Of a stretch of 64,000 nucleotides of DNA, positions 46,677 through 56,264 are shown one piece after another. This DNA comes from Anthonomus grandis grandis. Lineage: Eukaryota > Arthropoda > Insecta > Coleoptera > Curculionidae. How positions within the stretch are numbered: the first letter of the stretch is position 1; each line of letters starts with the position of its first letter. Location of the stretch: contig NC_065550.1 of NCBI RefSeq assembly GCF_022605725.1, positions 11,656,001-11,720,000 on the forward strand. The letters are read 5' to 3'. The translations under genes were made by a program, and so were the position numbers. The notes beneath the pieces are model-generated. The model was not told the DNA's origin and made no database searches. It saw only the letters and a program-made list of their open reading frames with translations.

Positions 46677-48467
46677 TTATTTATAAAATAGATTAGTCTT
46701 TTTTTTTGTTTCGAATAGGGTAGTTTTGGTCACATAGGGTTTTTCTTTTGTTGTCCATTTAAATATAATCTGATTTTTGAATATGTTTAAAGATTTATTG
46801 ACATACGGGGCACCTAATATAGGGTCTTCCTTTGATGTATGTACTGTTTCTGTTTCAGAGTTATCTTTTTTGTTATTTACGATCTCTTGAGGTTCTGGTG
46901 GTAATTTTTCTATGGATAGACTAGCTGTGTCTGTTTCCGATCCGTCTTTTTCTGGAATTTCTAGTAAAATGATGTCGTTTTCATGGCTTGTCGAAGGTTT
47001 TGGTGATTCTGATTTATTTTGTTCGGGTTCCTTGATTTTCTTCAAACTTGGTGGAGGTATTATTATTTGAGAAATAATATTAATCTTTTTTGTTTCTTTC
47101 TTTTTCTGTGGTTTTTCAAAAAGATTCGGTTGATCTTGAAAGTTATCAAAGAAATGCTTGATTCTTTCGTGCCATAGATATTGGTCATCTGCCTCATTGT
47201 CATCGCATGTTGCTGACATGTGAGTAGAAGACATGGGAGGTTTCTTGATTTCCATAGGGTGTATTTCTTTTGGTGGTCGTGAAAGTGCATCGGCGTTGCT
47301 ATTATGAATACCTTTTTTATATTGAATTGTATATTCATACTCTTGAAGTTTGAGTCGCCATCTTACTAATTTTGAATTAGGCTCTTTGATCGAAAATAAC
47401 CATTGAAGTGGTTTATGATCCGTTATAATTGTAAATTTTCGGCCAAAAAGGTAGGAACGAAAATATTTTGTAGCCCAAACTATTGCCAAAAGTTCTTTTT
47501 CAATTGTAGAGTAATTACATTCAGTGGAATTTAATGTGCGACTAGCATATGAAATGGGTAAATCAGATCCGATGGGTCCTTGAGATAATATAGCTCCAAT
47601 CGCGTATTCTGATGCGTTTGTTGTCAGTACAGAGGGTTTATGAAAATCAGGGTATTGTAAAATCGGGTCGTTAGTTAAAATGTTTTTACAGAGATTAAAT
47701 GCTGTACGGAAGGCTTTATCGTGAATAATTTTAACGTTTTTCTTAAGACAATTGGTAAGAGGTTTCGTGATCTTTGCGAAGTCTTTGATGAATTTTCTGT
47801 AATATCCGACGAGGCCTAAAAAGGATTTGATTTCTTTAGGGGTATTTGGAATTTTAAAATTTTTAATTGCTTCAATTTTCCGCGGGTTTGGTTTAACTCC
47901 TTCAGTTGTTATGATATGTCCTAGGAATTCTACGTCTTTTTTCAGAAATTCACATTTGTCTAATTGTATTTTCATGTTAAAAGACACAAGTCGCTCGAAG
48001 ACTAATTTAAGGTTGTTAAGATGTTCTTGCAGGCTGGTTAAAAATATAATGATGTCGTCCATGTAGACTAAACATATTTTACCTAGCAAACCTCGTAACA
48101 CGTTATCCATTGCTCTCTGAAATGTCGCAGGTGCATTCTTGAGTCCAAATGGCATGCGTACGTACTCGTAATGACCATGTTCTACATTAAATGCTGTCTT
48201 TAGTATGCTTTCCGGATCCATTTCTATCCGGTGAAATCCGCTAGCAAGGTCTATGGTTGTGAAGTAGTTACATCGGCCTAGTTTATCCAATATGTCCGTG
48301 ATGTTAGGAATTAAGTATCTATCGCCTATGGTTTCTTCATTCAATTTCCTATAATCAATGACGATTCTCCATTTCTTTTTTCCTGTCACATCGGCTTTCT
48401 TCGGGACTATCCATACAGGTGAACTCCATGGGGAATTTGAAGGTCTTATGATTTCATCATCTAGCAT
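46677..48467 (-). pseudogene. pol: Errantivirus 2 reverse transcriptase and RNase H
   Basis: A 596-codon frame has RT blocks SPWSSPVWIVPKK, RIVIDYRKLNEETI, IDLASGFHRIEMD, MPFGLKNAPATFQRAMD and the polymerase box VYMDDIIIF intact. RNase H has VLTTNASEYAIGAIL, where the family has LTTDAS, so the first catalytic Asp is Asn, while TDHKPLQW is kept. A long acidic Pro/Ser/Glu-rich linker leads towards integrase. Frameshifts flank it on both sides (near 48530 and 46670). Confidence 0.9.
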
Positions 48468-48896
48468 CTGTTCAATTTGGTTGTCGATTTCTTGTTTAAG
48501 GATATGCGGATATCTATAGCTTTTAGATAGACTGGGATTTCATCGGTAGTGTTTATTTTATGTTTTACTTGATTTGAAAACGTTAATTTATCTCCGGGTT
48601 TGTGTAAGACTTTTTCGAACTTTCTTATTAGCTTAAAAAGTTCTCTGCGTTCCTCTTTATTTAAATGTTCGTGTCTAATCAGGGATTCTAAGTTTAAATC
48701 GTTACAAGAAATATTTTTACTAAAATGATTTATTTTAAGGGTGTCGCAAGAAAGGAATTTATCTAATATTTCGTAATTATTAAGTTCAATTGGTTCCAAG
48801 GGTAATCCATTGGATACATGACCTTCTAACGCAATTGATCTTTTAGAATGATTAAGAATATCTATTATATAGGAATTATTTTTGATTGTTACTATA
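48461..48896 (-). pseudogene. pol: Errantivirus 2 pol, linker between protease and RT (left of the insertion)
   Basis: IVTIKNNSYIIDILNHSKR leads into 48799-48461 (HLNKEERRELFKLIRKFEKV and FSNQVKHKINTTDEIPVY), the conserved run-up to RT. Its upstream neighbour, the protease, lies 6.8 kb away at 55725 because of the insertion. Confidence 0.75.
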
Positions 48897-49224
48897 CTCT
48901 ATTTCAGAAGTGTATAGAGCAATAAACTGGGGAATTCCGTTCTGTTTGGCTAAATTTCGTGGTAGTTCATAGGCGCAGGTACTTATAATATTTATGAATT
49001 TAATTTTCACGGATTAAATGCCTTTATTTTGAAAAAGATTAAATACTAAATAAATACTTTTAATCCTTTTGTATAGGTACCTATCTTTTAACGCTTTGTA
49101 ACATGCAAAAATGGGGTCAGGTAATATATACAGACTATAAATACATTTAAATCATATTTTAAACGTTAGTAGTCACTGCTACGCTGTAGTGTATTCACAA
49201 TATTATTATCCCAATATTTAAAAA

Positions 49225-50243
49225 ATGGAGGTATTCAGTCCAACGAAAAGATGTACTAAAAATTCTCCACTGTCGCTGAGTGAAAAAGTTATTAATTTAA
49301 ATGTACATGATTGCATAAAACACGATTACCCTAGTTTTACTGTGCAAGAAATTGTTGAAAAATGTTCTCGAATGAGTGGAATTGGAAAGTCCACCATTTT
49401 CAAATTGTTGCGGGAAAGAAAAGTAGCAGGTCAAGTGAAATCTCCCAAGCAAAAGCCAGGACGACCTACAAAAGTCCTTGATGAAAATGCTAAATGTATA
49501 ATTCGAAGAAAAGTTCACTCTTTTTATTTTAAAAAGGAAATACCCACCCTAGACAAAATTTTAATGGAGCTTGGCCGAGATGACAGTATTCCGTTGATAA
49601 GTAGAAAACTTTTATGGAAAACTTTAAAAAATATGGATTTTGCCTGGGAAAAGCATAACCGCAAAGCACTTTTACTGGAGAGCGACGAAATTGTTTGTTG
49701 GAGACGACAATACTTGAGAAGTATCAAGCAGTACCGCAGGGAGCAAAAGAAAGTTTTTTATCTTGATGAGACCTGGATTAACGAAGGTTATATAGTCCAA
49801 AAAATGTGGCAAGACAAAAATATAACCAGTGCTCGCCAAGCTTTCATAGAAGGCCTGTCTACGGGTATTAAAGTACCTTCGGGAAAAGGAAAAAGACTTA
49901 TTGGAAGCGAAGAGGGATTTTTAAAAGAAGGTCTGCTAACCTTTGAGTCGACTCGCACAGGAGATTACCATGAAGACATGAACTCAGACGTTTTCGAGGA
50001 CTATTTTGGTGAAATGATAAGCTAGCAAGCTATCATTCACGGCGAATAGAGAAGACGCCAACTTCAAGTTGGAGAAAGCAAGAAATTATCGATTGGCTGA
50101 CTGCAAAAGGTATTGCGTTTGAAGCAAATTTGATAAAAAAAGAACTGCTGGCAATAGCAAACTTACACAAAACTCGTTTCATGAAATACGCCGTGGAAGA
50201 TATAGCCGAAAAATATAATATAACTGTACTGCGCTTACCGCCT
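49225..50243 (+). pseudogene. ITm transposase 2, N-terminal and central part
   Basis: The frame starts at ATG 49225. The N-terminus has helix-turn-helix-like segments (YPSFTVQEIVEKCSRMSGIG; STIFKLLRERKV), followed by a Lys/Pro/Arg-rich AT-hook-like stretch (KQKPGRPTKV). The first catalytic motif is VFYLDETWINEGY near residue 180. At 50025 the frame ends. Comparison with the family shows that the segment with the second catalytic Asp (DNA-S just before YHSRR) is deleted. Reading resumes in another frame (YHSRRIEKTPTSSWRKQEII ... ITVLRLPP) and is cut at 50243 by an LTR retroelement. Confidence 0.85.
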
Positions 50244-50493
50244 TGTGACACCAGTACTTTCTTTGGGGGTTGTAGCTTAATTAATACTACTGTGTTGAGC
50301 TTAAACAGATGGTATATTGAGTTGCCTAGATGTTATAATTCTGGTGTCTACGTGACAACTGACTATTAGTACATTTTATTAGATATGCAATTACAATAAC
50401 ACATTATGCTGAGTCGTTGTTTCCCAGCCCACGTGCGCTTCGGATGTCTAGCTCGTACAGGGTGGTCTCTCAAATAGGTGGCCTGTCGTCTCA
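50244..50493 (-). repeat. Element 3, 3' LTR
   Basis: 250 bp, on the plus strand TGTGACACC...GTCGTCTCA. Differs from the other copy by A versus G in TGTTGRGCTT. Confidence 0.95.
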
Positions 50494-50506
50494 CACCCCC
50501 TTCTTG
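50494..50506 (-). promoter_or_regulatory. Element 3 polypurine tract
   Basis: Minus strand AAGAAGGGGGTG abuts the 3' LTR. Confidence 0.75.
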
Positions 50507-50666
50507 AAAGAAAAACGTCGACCTCGACGTTTGATGAGCATTGACCTCTCGTCAGCGTTTGTGTTCTGGACTGCAACGATCAACATCTATAACAAAAAGA
50601 AAAAAAACAGCAGTATACTTCTTTAAAACACACAAAATAAAAAAAAAAAGAAACAATAAACTTATT

Positions 50667-51203
50667 TCATAACTTAAACCTAGTTTGACTTTTCCCTAAC
50701 GTCTGGGTAGCCACGGACGACTGAGAAGCGCTCAATGAAATCCCGGTCATTTCATTAATCGTATCAATTTCCTCCGTGTTACCTTTCGTTTCTCTTAAAC
50801 GTCTATCTTTCACATAATTAAAGCAAGCCCAAAAAATAAAAACAATTACCAATAAAATTAGAACGGCAGCGTTTACATCATTTAAAATTACACTTACTTC
50901 GCTCATTGCCGTTGCTACTGGAGTATACCCTAAACCTAATAAATATGGATTTCTTATAATTACTACAAAAAACAAAGCGGTTGTCATAACATTTATAATT
51001 GTAAGCAAATTCCCAGTATAATGATACCTAAAACTATACATTCTATCACTACCTACATACTTAGCTTCCAGCATATCTGGCATTATTTTGCTTATATTTG
51101 GATTTTCAAAAGTTGGTAAAGATTGCTTCCAATTATCGTTTAAAATTACTCCAGTCGTCTTACTAAGCAGCTTTAATAAATTTATTTGTATTATTTTAAA
51201 TAC
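50667..51203 (-). CDS. Element 3, post-integrase membrane protein (env-like remnant?)
   Basis: The frame is open from about 51203 to a TAA at 50667; the first in-frame Met near the N-terminus is at 51083 (138 aa). Two strongly hydrophobic segments are visible: IINVMTTALFFVVIIRN at about residues 29-45 and AAVLILLVIVFIFWACFNYV at about residues 74-93. Between them is a loop with SEVSVILNDV, and after them a charged tail (KDRRLRETKGNTEEID) and a Ser/Thr-rich end. It sits where env lies in env-bearing gypsy elements. It has no fusion domain or furin site, so it may be the C-terminal end of a lost glycoprotein or an unrelated accessory protein. Confidence 0.5.
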   Translation of the reverse strand, partial: VFKIIQINLLKLLSKTTGVILNDNWKQSLPTFENPNISKIMPDMLEAKYVGSDRMYSFRYHYTGNLLTIINVMTTALFFVVIIRNPYLLGLGYTPVATAMSEVSVILNDVNAAVLILLVIVFIFWACFNYVKDRRLRETKGNTEEIDTINEMTGISLSASQSSVATQTLGKSQTRFKL

Positions 51204-51371
51204 AAATTACAAAACTCAATAATAATTACCTTATTATTATTCCAATAATTGCTACCAATCAGCATAAATAAAACCTACTTATAACATGCCATAATTATGA
51301 TTTCAACATAACTAAAATAAAATTTTATGCTTACTTTTAACGTAAATGACCTGTACTATATTTACACCTAA

Positions 51372-52749
51372 TTATGATCGATCTACATATTTCTTCATGC
51401 GCTCCACGTGGATGGTATCTTGTACATTTTTATTATTCTTTTTAATTTTAATCTGATAATTGACGTCACTAATTTTGTTTATTACTTCGTAGGGTCCAAA
51501 CCACCGATGTAATAATTTTTCAGATTTGCCCTTTTTTCTTATAGGGGTATATACCATAACCATATCCCCTTTTTGATAAACAACTTGTCTTTTGCCTTTA
51601 TCAAATCTTTCTTTTTGTCTTTGTTGTTCTGTTGCTATTCGCCTAAGGGTTTCCTCCCTCGTACTCTGAATTCTTCGTAATAACTCTTGAACATCCTCGT
51701 CCCTACTATTTTCGACTCCTAATGCAACGTCAATTGGCAACCTCGCTTCTCTTCCATAAACTAAAAGAAATGGCGAGCATTTCGTTGTTTCCTGAGGAGC
51801 GGTGTTATACGCAAAAGTTACCAAATTTACATATGTGTCCCAGTCTTTTTGGTTCGTACTCACATACATTGCAAGCATGTTCGCTAACGTACCATTGTAG
51901 TGTTCGCATAACCCATTGGTACGTGGGTGGTAGGCCGTGGTTGTGGAGGGATAACTGCCTATTCCTCGTAGCAGTTCGGTTACTAATTGGGATGTAAAAC
52001 ATTTTCCTCGATCTGTTATAATTTGATCCGGGCATCCATGCTGACAGATGATGTTGTCTAACATAAAATTTGCCACCAATTTTGCTGTACCATTTTGCAT
52101 GGGTTTTGCTATAGCCCATTTTGTTGCGTAACAAATTGCAGTTATAATAACCATATTACCCAAATTACTTTTTGGAAACGATCCCAAGATGTCAATACCT
52201 ATTTTAGAGAATGGTAATCCTACTTTTATAGGCTGCATTAACCCTTGAGCCGCTTTAGGAGGACTTATGATGTTGACATTGAAGACATGATTTTACATAC
52301 TTTTCAACCTCCTTATACATTCCAGGCCAAAAATAGCGACTTTTTATTTTACCAAATGTTTTCGCAAAACCTAAATGTGCACCGCTCAAACAATCATCGT
52401 GACACGATATTAAAATATCGAGTTTCATTTTCTCAGGTATCACTAAACGTTTGGTGGAGCCGGTTTTGCAATTAAATTCTTTTTTATACAGCAAATCCTC
52501 ATGTAGTAAATAACTTCGTGCCATTTTACGTATTTTGCTTTCTGCGGCGTCAGGATTTTCAAGTGCATACCTTATTTTATTTAGCAACGAATCTTCCTGC
52601 TGTAATTGTTTAACATTTATCGAGTTCAATGACCTCACGGGTAATTCTTCTAACAAAATTAGTAGTTCTCTGTAATTATTCTCTTCTAATTTTTCATTTA
52701 AATCTATAAGCGATGTTATGGCTTTTAATGAGTTATTTTTACTACCTTC
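51372..52749 (-). pseudogene. pol: Element 3 integrase
   Basis: It begins with a linker (LEENYRELLILLEELPVRSL). The zinc-binding domain follows (CHDDCLSGAHLGFAKTFGKI, then CLQCQHH). A one-base frameshift near 52258 is followed by the catalytic core from 52238: IGIDILG for the first Asp, IITDRGKCFTS for the second and NGLCEHYNGTL for the Glu. The C-terminal domain contains HRWFGPYEVINKI, a GPY/F module, and ends at 51372. Apart from the frameshift it looks intact. Confidence 0.9.
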
Positions 52750-53631
52750 TTATAGAACAACAGAATTCTTTATGTTACATAAATTAACATCACATACTAC
52801 ATTGTCTTCCTGTAAAAATACAGGGTAACTCCCGAAAAGTGTATCCTTATGATACTCACTAAAATCATTCGCACCTACGCGCGAGAATTCCTTATTTAAT
52901 TCGCCCAACACGGTATTTTTATAAAAGTCTACAGTTACATTAGAGGTGTTTGTTATGTAAACTATCGTCTTCTTTTCGTCAAAATTGATAATTTTACAAG
53001 CTCGATTCAAAAAATTGTTAGTGGACGGTGAAAAAAAATAGTTTCTTGCTAACGCTCTATTGAAATGCACTGAAACTTTTACTGAACTTTTAGGAGGTAT
53101 TTTAACAAAACAGAGACTGCGTACAACACTATCTTGCGATGGAGTTTCGTAATCTAATTTACCGAATTTAATAATACGCGAGTCTTTTCCTACTTGCAAG
53201 TTTATGGATTTTAGAAGAAAATTAATATCAGCTCTAAATTTGTCATTAAAATCATTTCCTAAAATAATTTTTTCTCCAAAATTTTTAACAACGATGAAGT
53301 CAAATGACAACTCTACACCATTTAAAGCAAAATTCAACTTAATCCTACCTAAAACCCACAATAAATGTCCACTAGCTGATTTAATTATCACGCTTCCTAC
53401 CTTTTCTATTTTACAGTGTCTAACCCAAGAGTAATCAATTAAACTTATTCCTGACCCGGTATCTATAATAAATTTTACATTATTTTGACCTATACGTCCG
53501 TTAATAATTACTGGCTCTATAAATGTCGTTATGTCAGATACAGTATAAGTACATGATTTTAACTGCCTTTTCTTAAACCTACAATTATTTTTCTTATGGC
53601 TATCTAATTTACAGAAATAACAATTCAGCAT
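52750..53631 (-). CDS. pol: Element 3 protease (pol fragment)
   Basis: Starts at ATG 53631 with a CCHC-like MLNCYFCKLDSHKKNNC and contains the aspartic protease motif VKFIIDTGSGISLID and later GEKIILGNDFNDKF. The frame ends in a TAA at 52750, after which the same frame runs straight into the integrase linker. No RT blocks lie between. Length is 293 aa, far longer than a protease alone, so part of it is the usual protease-RT spacer. Confidence 0.8.
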   Translation of the reverse strand: MLNCYFCKLDSHKKNNCRFKKRQLKSCTYTVSDITTFIEPVIINGRIGQNNVKFIIDTGSGISLIDYSWVRHCKIEKVGSVIIKSASGHLLWVLGRIKLNFALNGVELSFDFIVVKNFGEKIILGNDFNDKFRADINFLLKSINLQVGKDSRIIKFGKLDYETPSQDSVVRSLCFVKIPPKSSVKVSVHFNRALARNYFFSPSTNNFLNRACKIINFDEKKTIVYITNTSNVTVDFYKNTVLGELNKEFSRVGANDFSEYHKDTLFGSYPVFLQEDNVVCDVNLCNIKNSVVL

Positions 53632-53669
53632 TAAATTTGATTGAATTTGTTTTGTAGATTGACCGTCGC

Positions 53670-54545
53670 TTATCGACGGGTATTGCCGTTTTTTGCATAG
53701 CAGTTTTTTGCATAGTGGCCAATTTTTCCACAGCTATAACACCTTATTTTTCCTTCTGGCGTTCGTACCTCTCTTTTAATGCTAGGATTGTTAAATCCGT
53801 TATTTCTCGAATTATGATTAGAATAACGTGGATTATTAAAATTTGACTGTTGCCTACCTGATTGTCTTTCCAGTTGCTGGATTCTCTGCACCAGATCATT
53901 CATTTGGTGATGGTTTCCTCTGGCTGTTTCAGGGTAAGGTCCTCTGCTAGTACTCGGCATGGCTCCATCAGGGTACGACTCTCCCGCCAAAAACTCGGTA
54001 GTTTCTACTTTCTGCAAGTTCCTTCGAAGAGCCTCTACTGTCGGGTTGTCCATTAAATTTACCTTCTGTAGAATTTTCGGTTGCAGACCTCTTATGATGA
54101 AACCAACTTGCTCTCGTTCTTCCATATCTGGATCTACATCATGGAACAATTTCAACATCTCTTGATAATAGGACCACAGTTCATCGAGATCCTGCTGCTT
54201 TCTAGTTAATAGCCGAACATACACTTGCTCTTGGTCTTTTGTTTTTGTAAAGTTGGCTCTTAAAGACTCTATTGCTTCGTCGTACGTCTCTATAATTTCC
54301 TCTATCGTTTCAAAGCATTCTAGAGCTGCACCTTCCAAATAGCATGGTAGTTGGAGAAGTTTCGTCTCCTCAAACCAACGGTTTGCTCTTGCGGCTCTAT
54401 TAAAATTTTTTATAAATGATGCCACATTCTCACCCTCTTTTCCTGCGAATACTTTTGGATTTACGGAAGTCTAAACTTCCCTTGCGTTTCGGTCTTGACC
54501 TCTGGGATTTTCTCCTACTTCGTCATTATCTTGGTTATTAGGCAT
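53670..54545 (-). pseudogene. gag: Element 3 gag
   Basis: The likely start is the ATG at 54545, but a TAG at 54471-54473 interrupts at about codon 25. The remainder (54425-53670) is open and has the capsid-type run NFNRAARANRWFEETKLLQL...YLEGAALECF and a C-terminal zinc knuckle CYSCGKIGHYAKNC. Length is about 290 residues without the stop, normal for CCHC-type gypsy gag proteins and unlike the two errantiviruses. Confidence 0.85.
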
Positions 54546-54773
54546 GTTAACTGTATGATTACTTCTAACTGGTAGAAGTGATGAGCGGCGTCTATTGGCT
54601 CTAGCGTGACTTCTCAAGAACATTCACTACACTCGCACACTTTCTAACCATTAACACGTACTCTACACTTTCTACGACCGACGTTACGTTACGAGTGATC
54701 AACCACGCGAACTAGTACTTTAACTGTAGATGTAGATCAGTTTTCGCGAAAGTTACTCTGTACGATAGGATTA

Positions 54774-54791
54774 CGCGGCGCCTCCATCAGT
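54774..54791 (-). promoter_or_regulatory. Element 3 primer-binding region
   Basis: Minus strand ACTGATGGAGGCGCCGCG directly follows the 5' LTR. I cannot name the tRNA with certainty. Confidence 0.4.
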
Positions 54792-55041
54792 TGTGACACC
54801 AGTACTTTCTTTGGGGGTTGTAGCTTAATTAATACTACTGTGTTGGGCTTAAACAGATGGTATATTGAGTTGCCTAGATGTTATAATTCTGGTGTCTACG
54901 TGACAACTGACTATTAGTACATTTTATTAGATATGCAATTACAATAACACATTATGCTGAGTCGTTGTTTCCCAGCCCACGTGCGCTTCGGATGTCTAGC
55001 TCGTACAGGGTGGTCTCTCAAATAGGTGGCCTGTCGTCTCA
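54792..55041 (-). repeat. Element 3, 5' LTR
   Basis: 250-bp partner of 50244-50493. Confidence 0.95.
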
Positions 55042-55330
55042 ATATCATTGCGAACTAAATCCTATAGAACTGATATGGGCGCAGGTAAAAGGATTTGTAG
55101 CAAGACAAAACACGACTTTTAAAATGAAAGATGTTAAGCTACTGTTTGATCAAGCCATTACGGAAGCGACACCAGAGAATTGGCGAAAAGCAGTCCAGCA
55201 TGTAATTAAGCAAGAGGACAAAATGTGGGATCTTGACAACCTCATCGATCAGACAGTCGATCCTTTAATTATAATGTCAAGAGGTGATGACAGTTCGTCA
55301 GATGACGAAGAAGACTACAATCTATTATAA
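55042..55330 (+). pseudogene. ITm transposase 2, C-terminal part
   Basis: Directly right of the nested LTR element the transposase resumes with YHCELNPIELIWAQVKGFVA (third catalytic residue in the NPIE context). It then has ITEATPENWRKAVQHVIKQE and ends in an acidic tail (DDSSSDDEEDYNLL, stop at 55328-55330). The residue order PP|YHC is kept across the insertion. This C-terminal part has no frameshift. Confidence 0.85.
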
Positions 55331-55706
55331 TTTAAAATTGTTATACACTGTTCAAAAAGTGCCAGATCCAAAAGTGACATTTTCAACTGTTTTACTCTAC
55401 ATATTATGTTCAATAAATTTGTGAAAAAAATATATTATTCCATTTAAACAAAAGTAACTTTCTAAAATAAAATAGCATTTAAGTACATTAATTATAAGGT
55501 AAAAAACAAGTCCCAGTTGCACGCCTTTGGTGAACCGTTTTCAATGTTTATCAGTGGGTAACAATGGGCAAAACTCATAAATTGACCCAAAACCGGGTGG
55601 CACTACCTGCAATCAACGAAAAGAAAGAATTTTACATTGAAACTAATACCCAACTAAGGTAGTGGCATAAAATATTGGTGGATCACCAGGTACCACTTTT
55701 GCATAC

Positions 55707-56264
55707 CTAATGAGGTTTTATTGCTCTACACACTTCTGAAATAGATAATAATGTAGGATGAATTGTTATTTCTTCATCATGAAAATAGGGGACTAACCAA
55801 GTTGTATCGTTGGGTAGATCGGTTTTTATTATACATTTTTGAACAGTTTCTGGGGGTATTTCGATTACGAATTCTTCAAAATTTTCTCTATAGTGGAAAG
55901 CAATTGTTAAATATTGATTTACCAAATTTTGATTTTCTAAGTCAATGTTTAAGCCAAGTTTGCATAAATCTTTGATTCCTATAATACCATCAAAATATTC
56001 ATGAAATGAGAATAAAATAAACTCTATTGATTTTGTTATGCCAAAATTTAGGAACAAGGGAATAAAAGCTCTACTTGTGGCTTTTTGTGAACCAGTACAA
56101 GTTTGTAGGGTACTAATGTATGGTTGAATTAACTCAGGAAAATAAGTTTCTGCCAATGAGGGTCTAAGAAGTGATGCGTGCGAACCTGTATCTATAAGTA
56201 ATCGAATATTTAAAACAGGAATGTGTATGAAGGGTAGTTGATTAACTTGGAAACTATTTAAACT
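55707..56264 (-). pseudogene. pol: Errantivirus 2 protease (start of pol)
   Basis: The -1 frame is open from the slippery site near 56300. It contains LLIDTGSHASLLRPSLAETY, then FDGIIGIKDLCKLGLNIDL and FVIEIPPETVQKCIIKTDLP. The frame ends in a stop at 55707 just inside the ITm insertion, after LLSISEVCRAI, which corresponds to SLVNISNYFAI in errantivirus 1. Confidence 0.85.

Larger units (their letters stand above)
50244..55041 (-). mobile_element. RT-deleted Ty3/Gypsy LTR element, very young
   Basis: LTRs of 250 bp at each end differ at one position I can see. On the minus strand they read TGAGACGACAGG...GTGTCACA. Gag, protease, integrase and an extra membrane-protein frame are present, but reverse transcriptase and RNase H are absent. 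The five bases flanking the ends (CGCCT and ATATC) show no target duplication. The element sits inside ITm transposase 2. Confidence 0.95.
48897..55724 (+). mobile_element. ITm unit 2, inserted in errantivirus 2 pol and itself interrupted
   Basis: Coding similarity of pol breaks off at these coordinates on both sides, and between them lies a plus-strand ITm transposase. TA occurs at both breaks, as expected for this superfamily, but matching terminal inverted repeats were not found. Instead the left edge carries a 27-bp inverted copy of pol sequence found at the right edge. The insertion is therefore clear but its ends are rearranged. Confidence 0.55.

Noticed and set aside
48897..55724. Terminal inverted repeats of ITm unit 2
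   Set aside because: The only inverted match at the edges belongs to errantivirus pol coding sequence, so it was not called a TIR.
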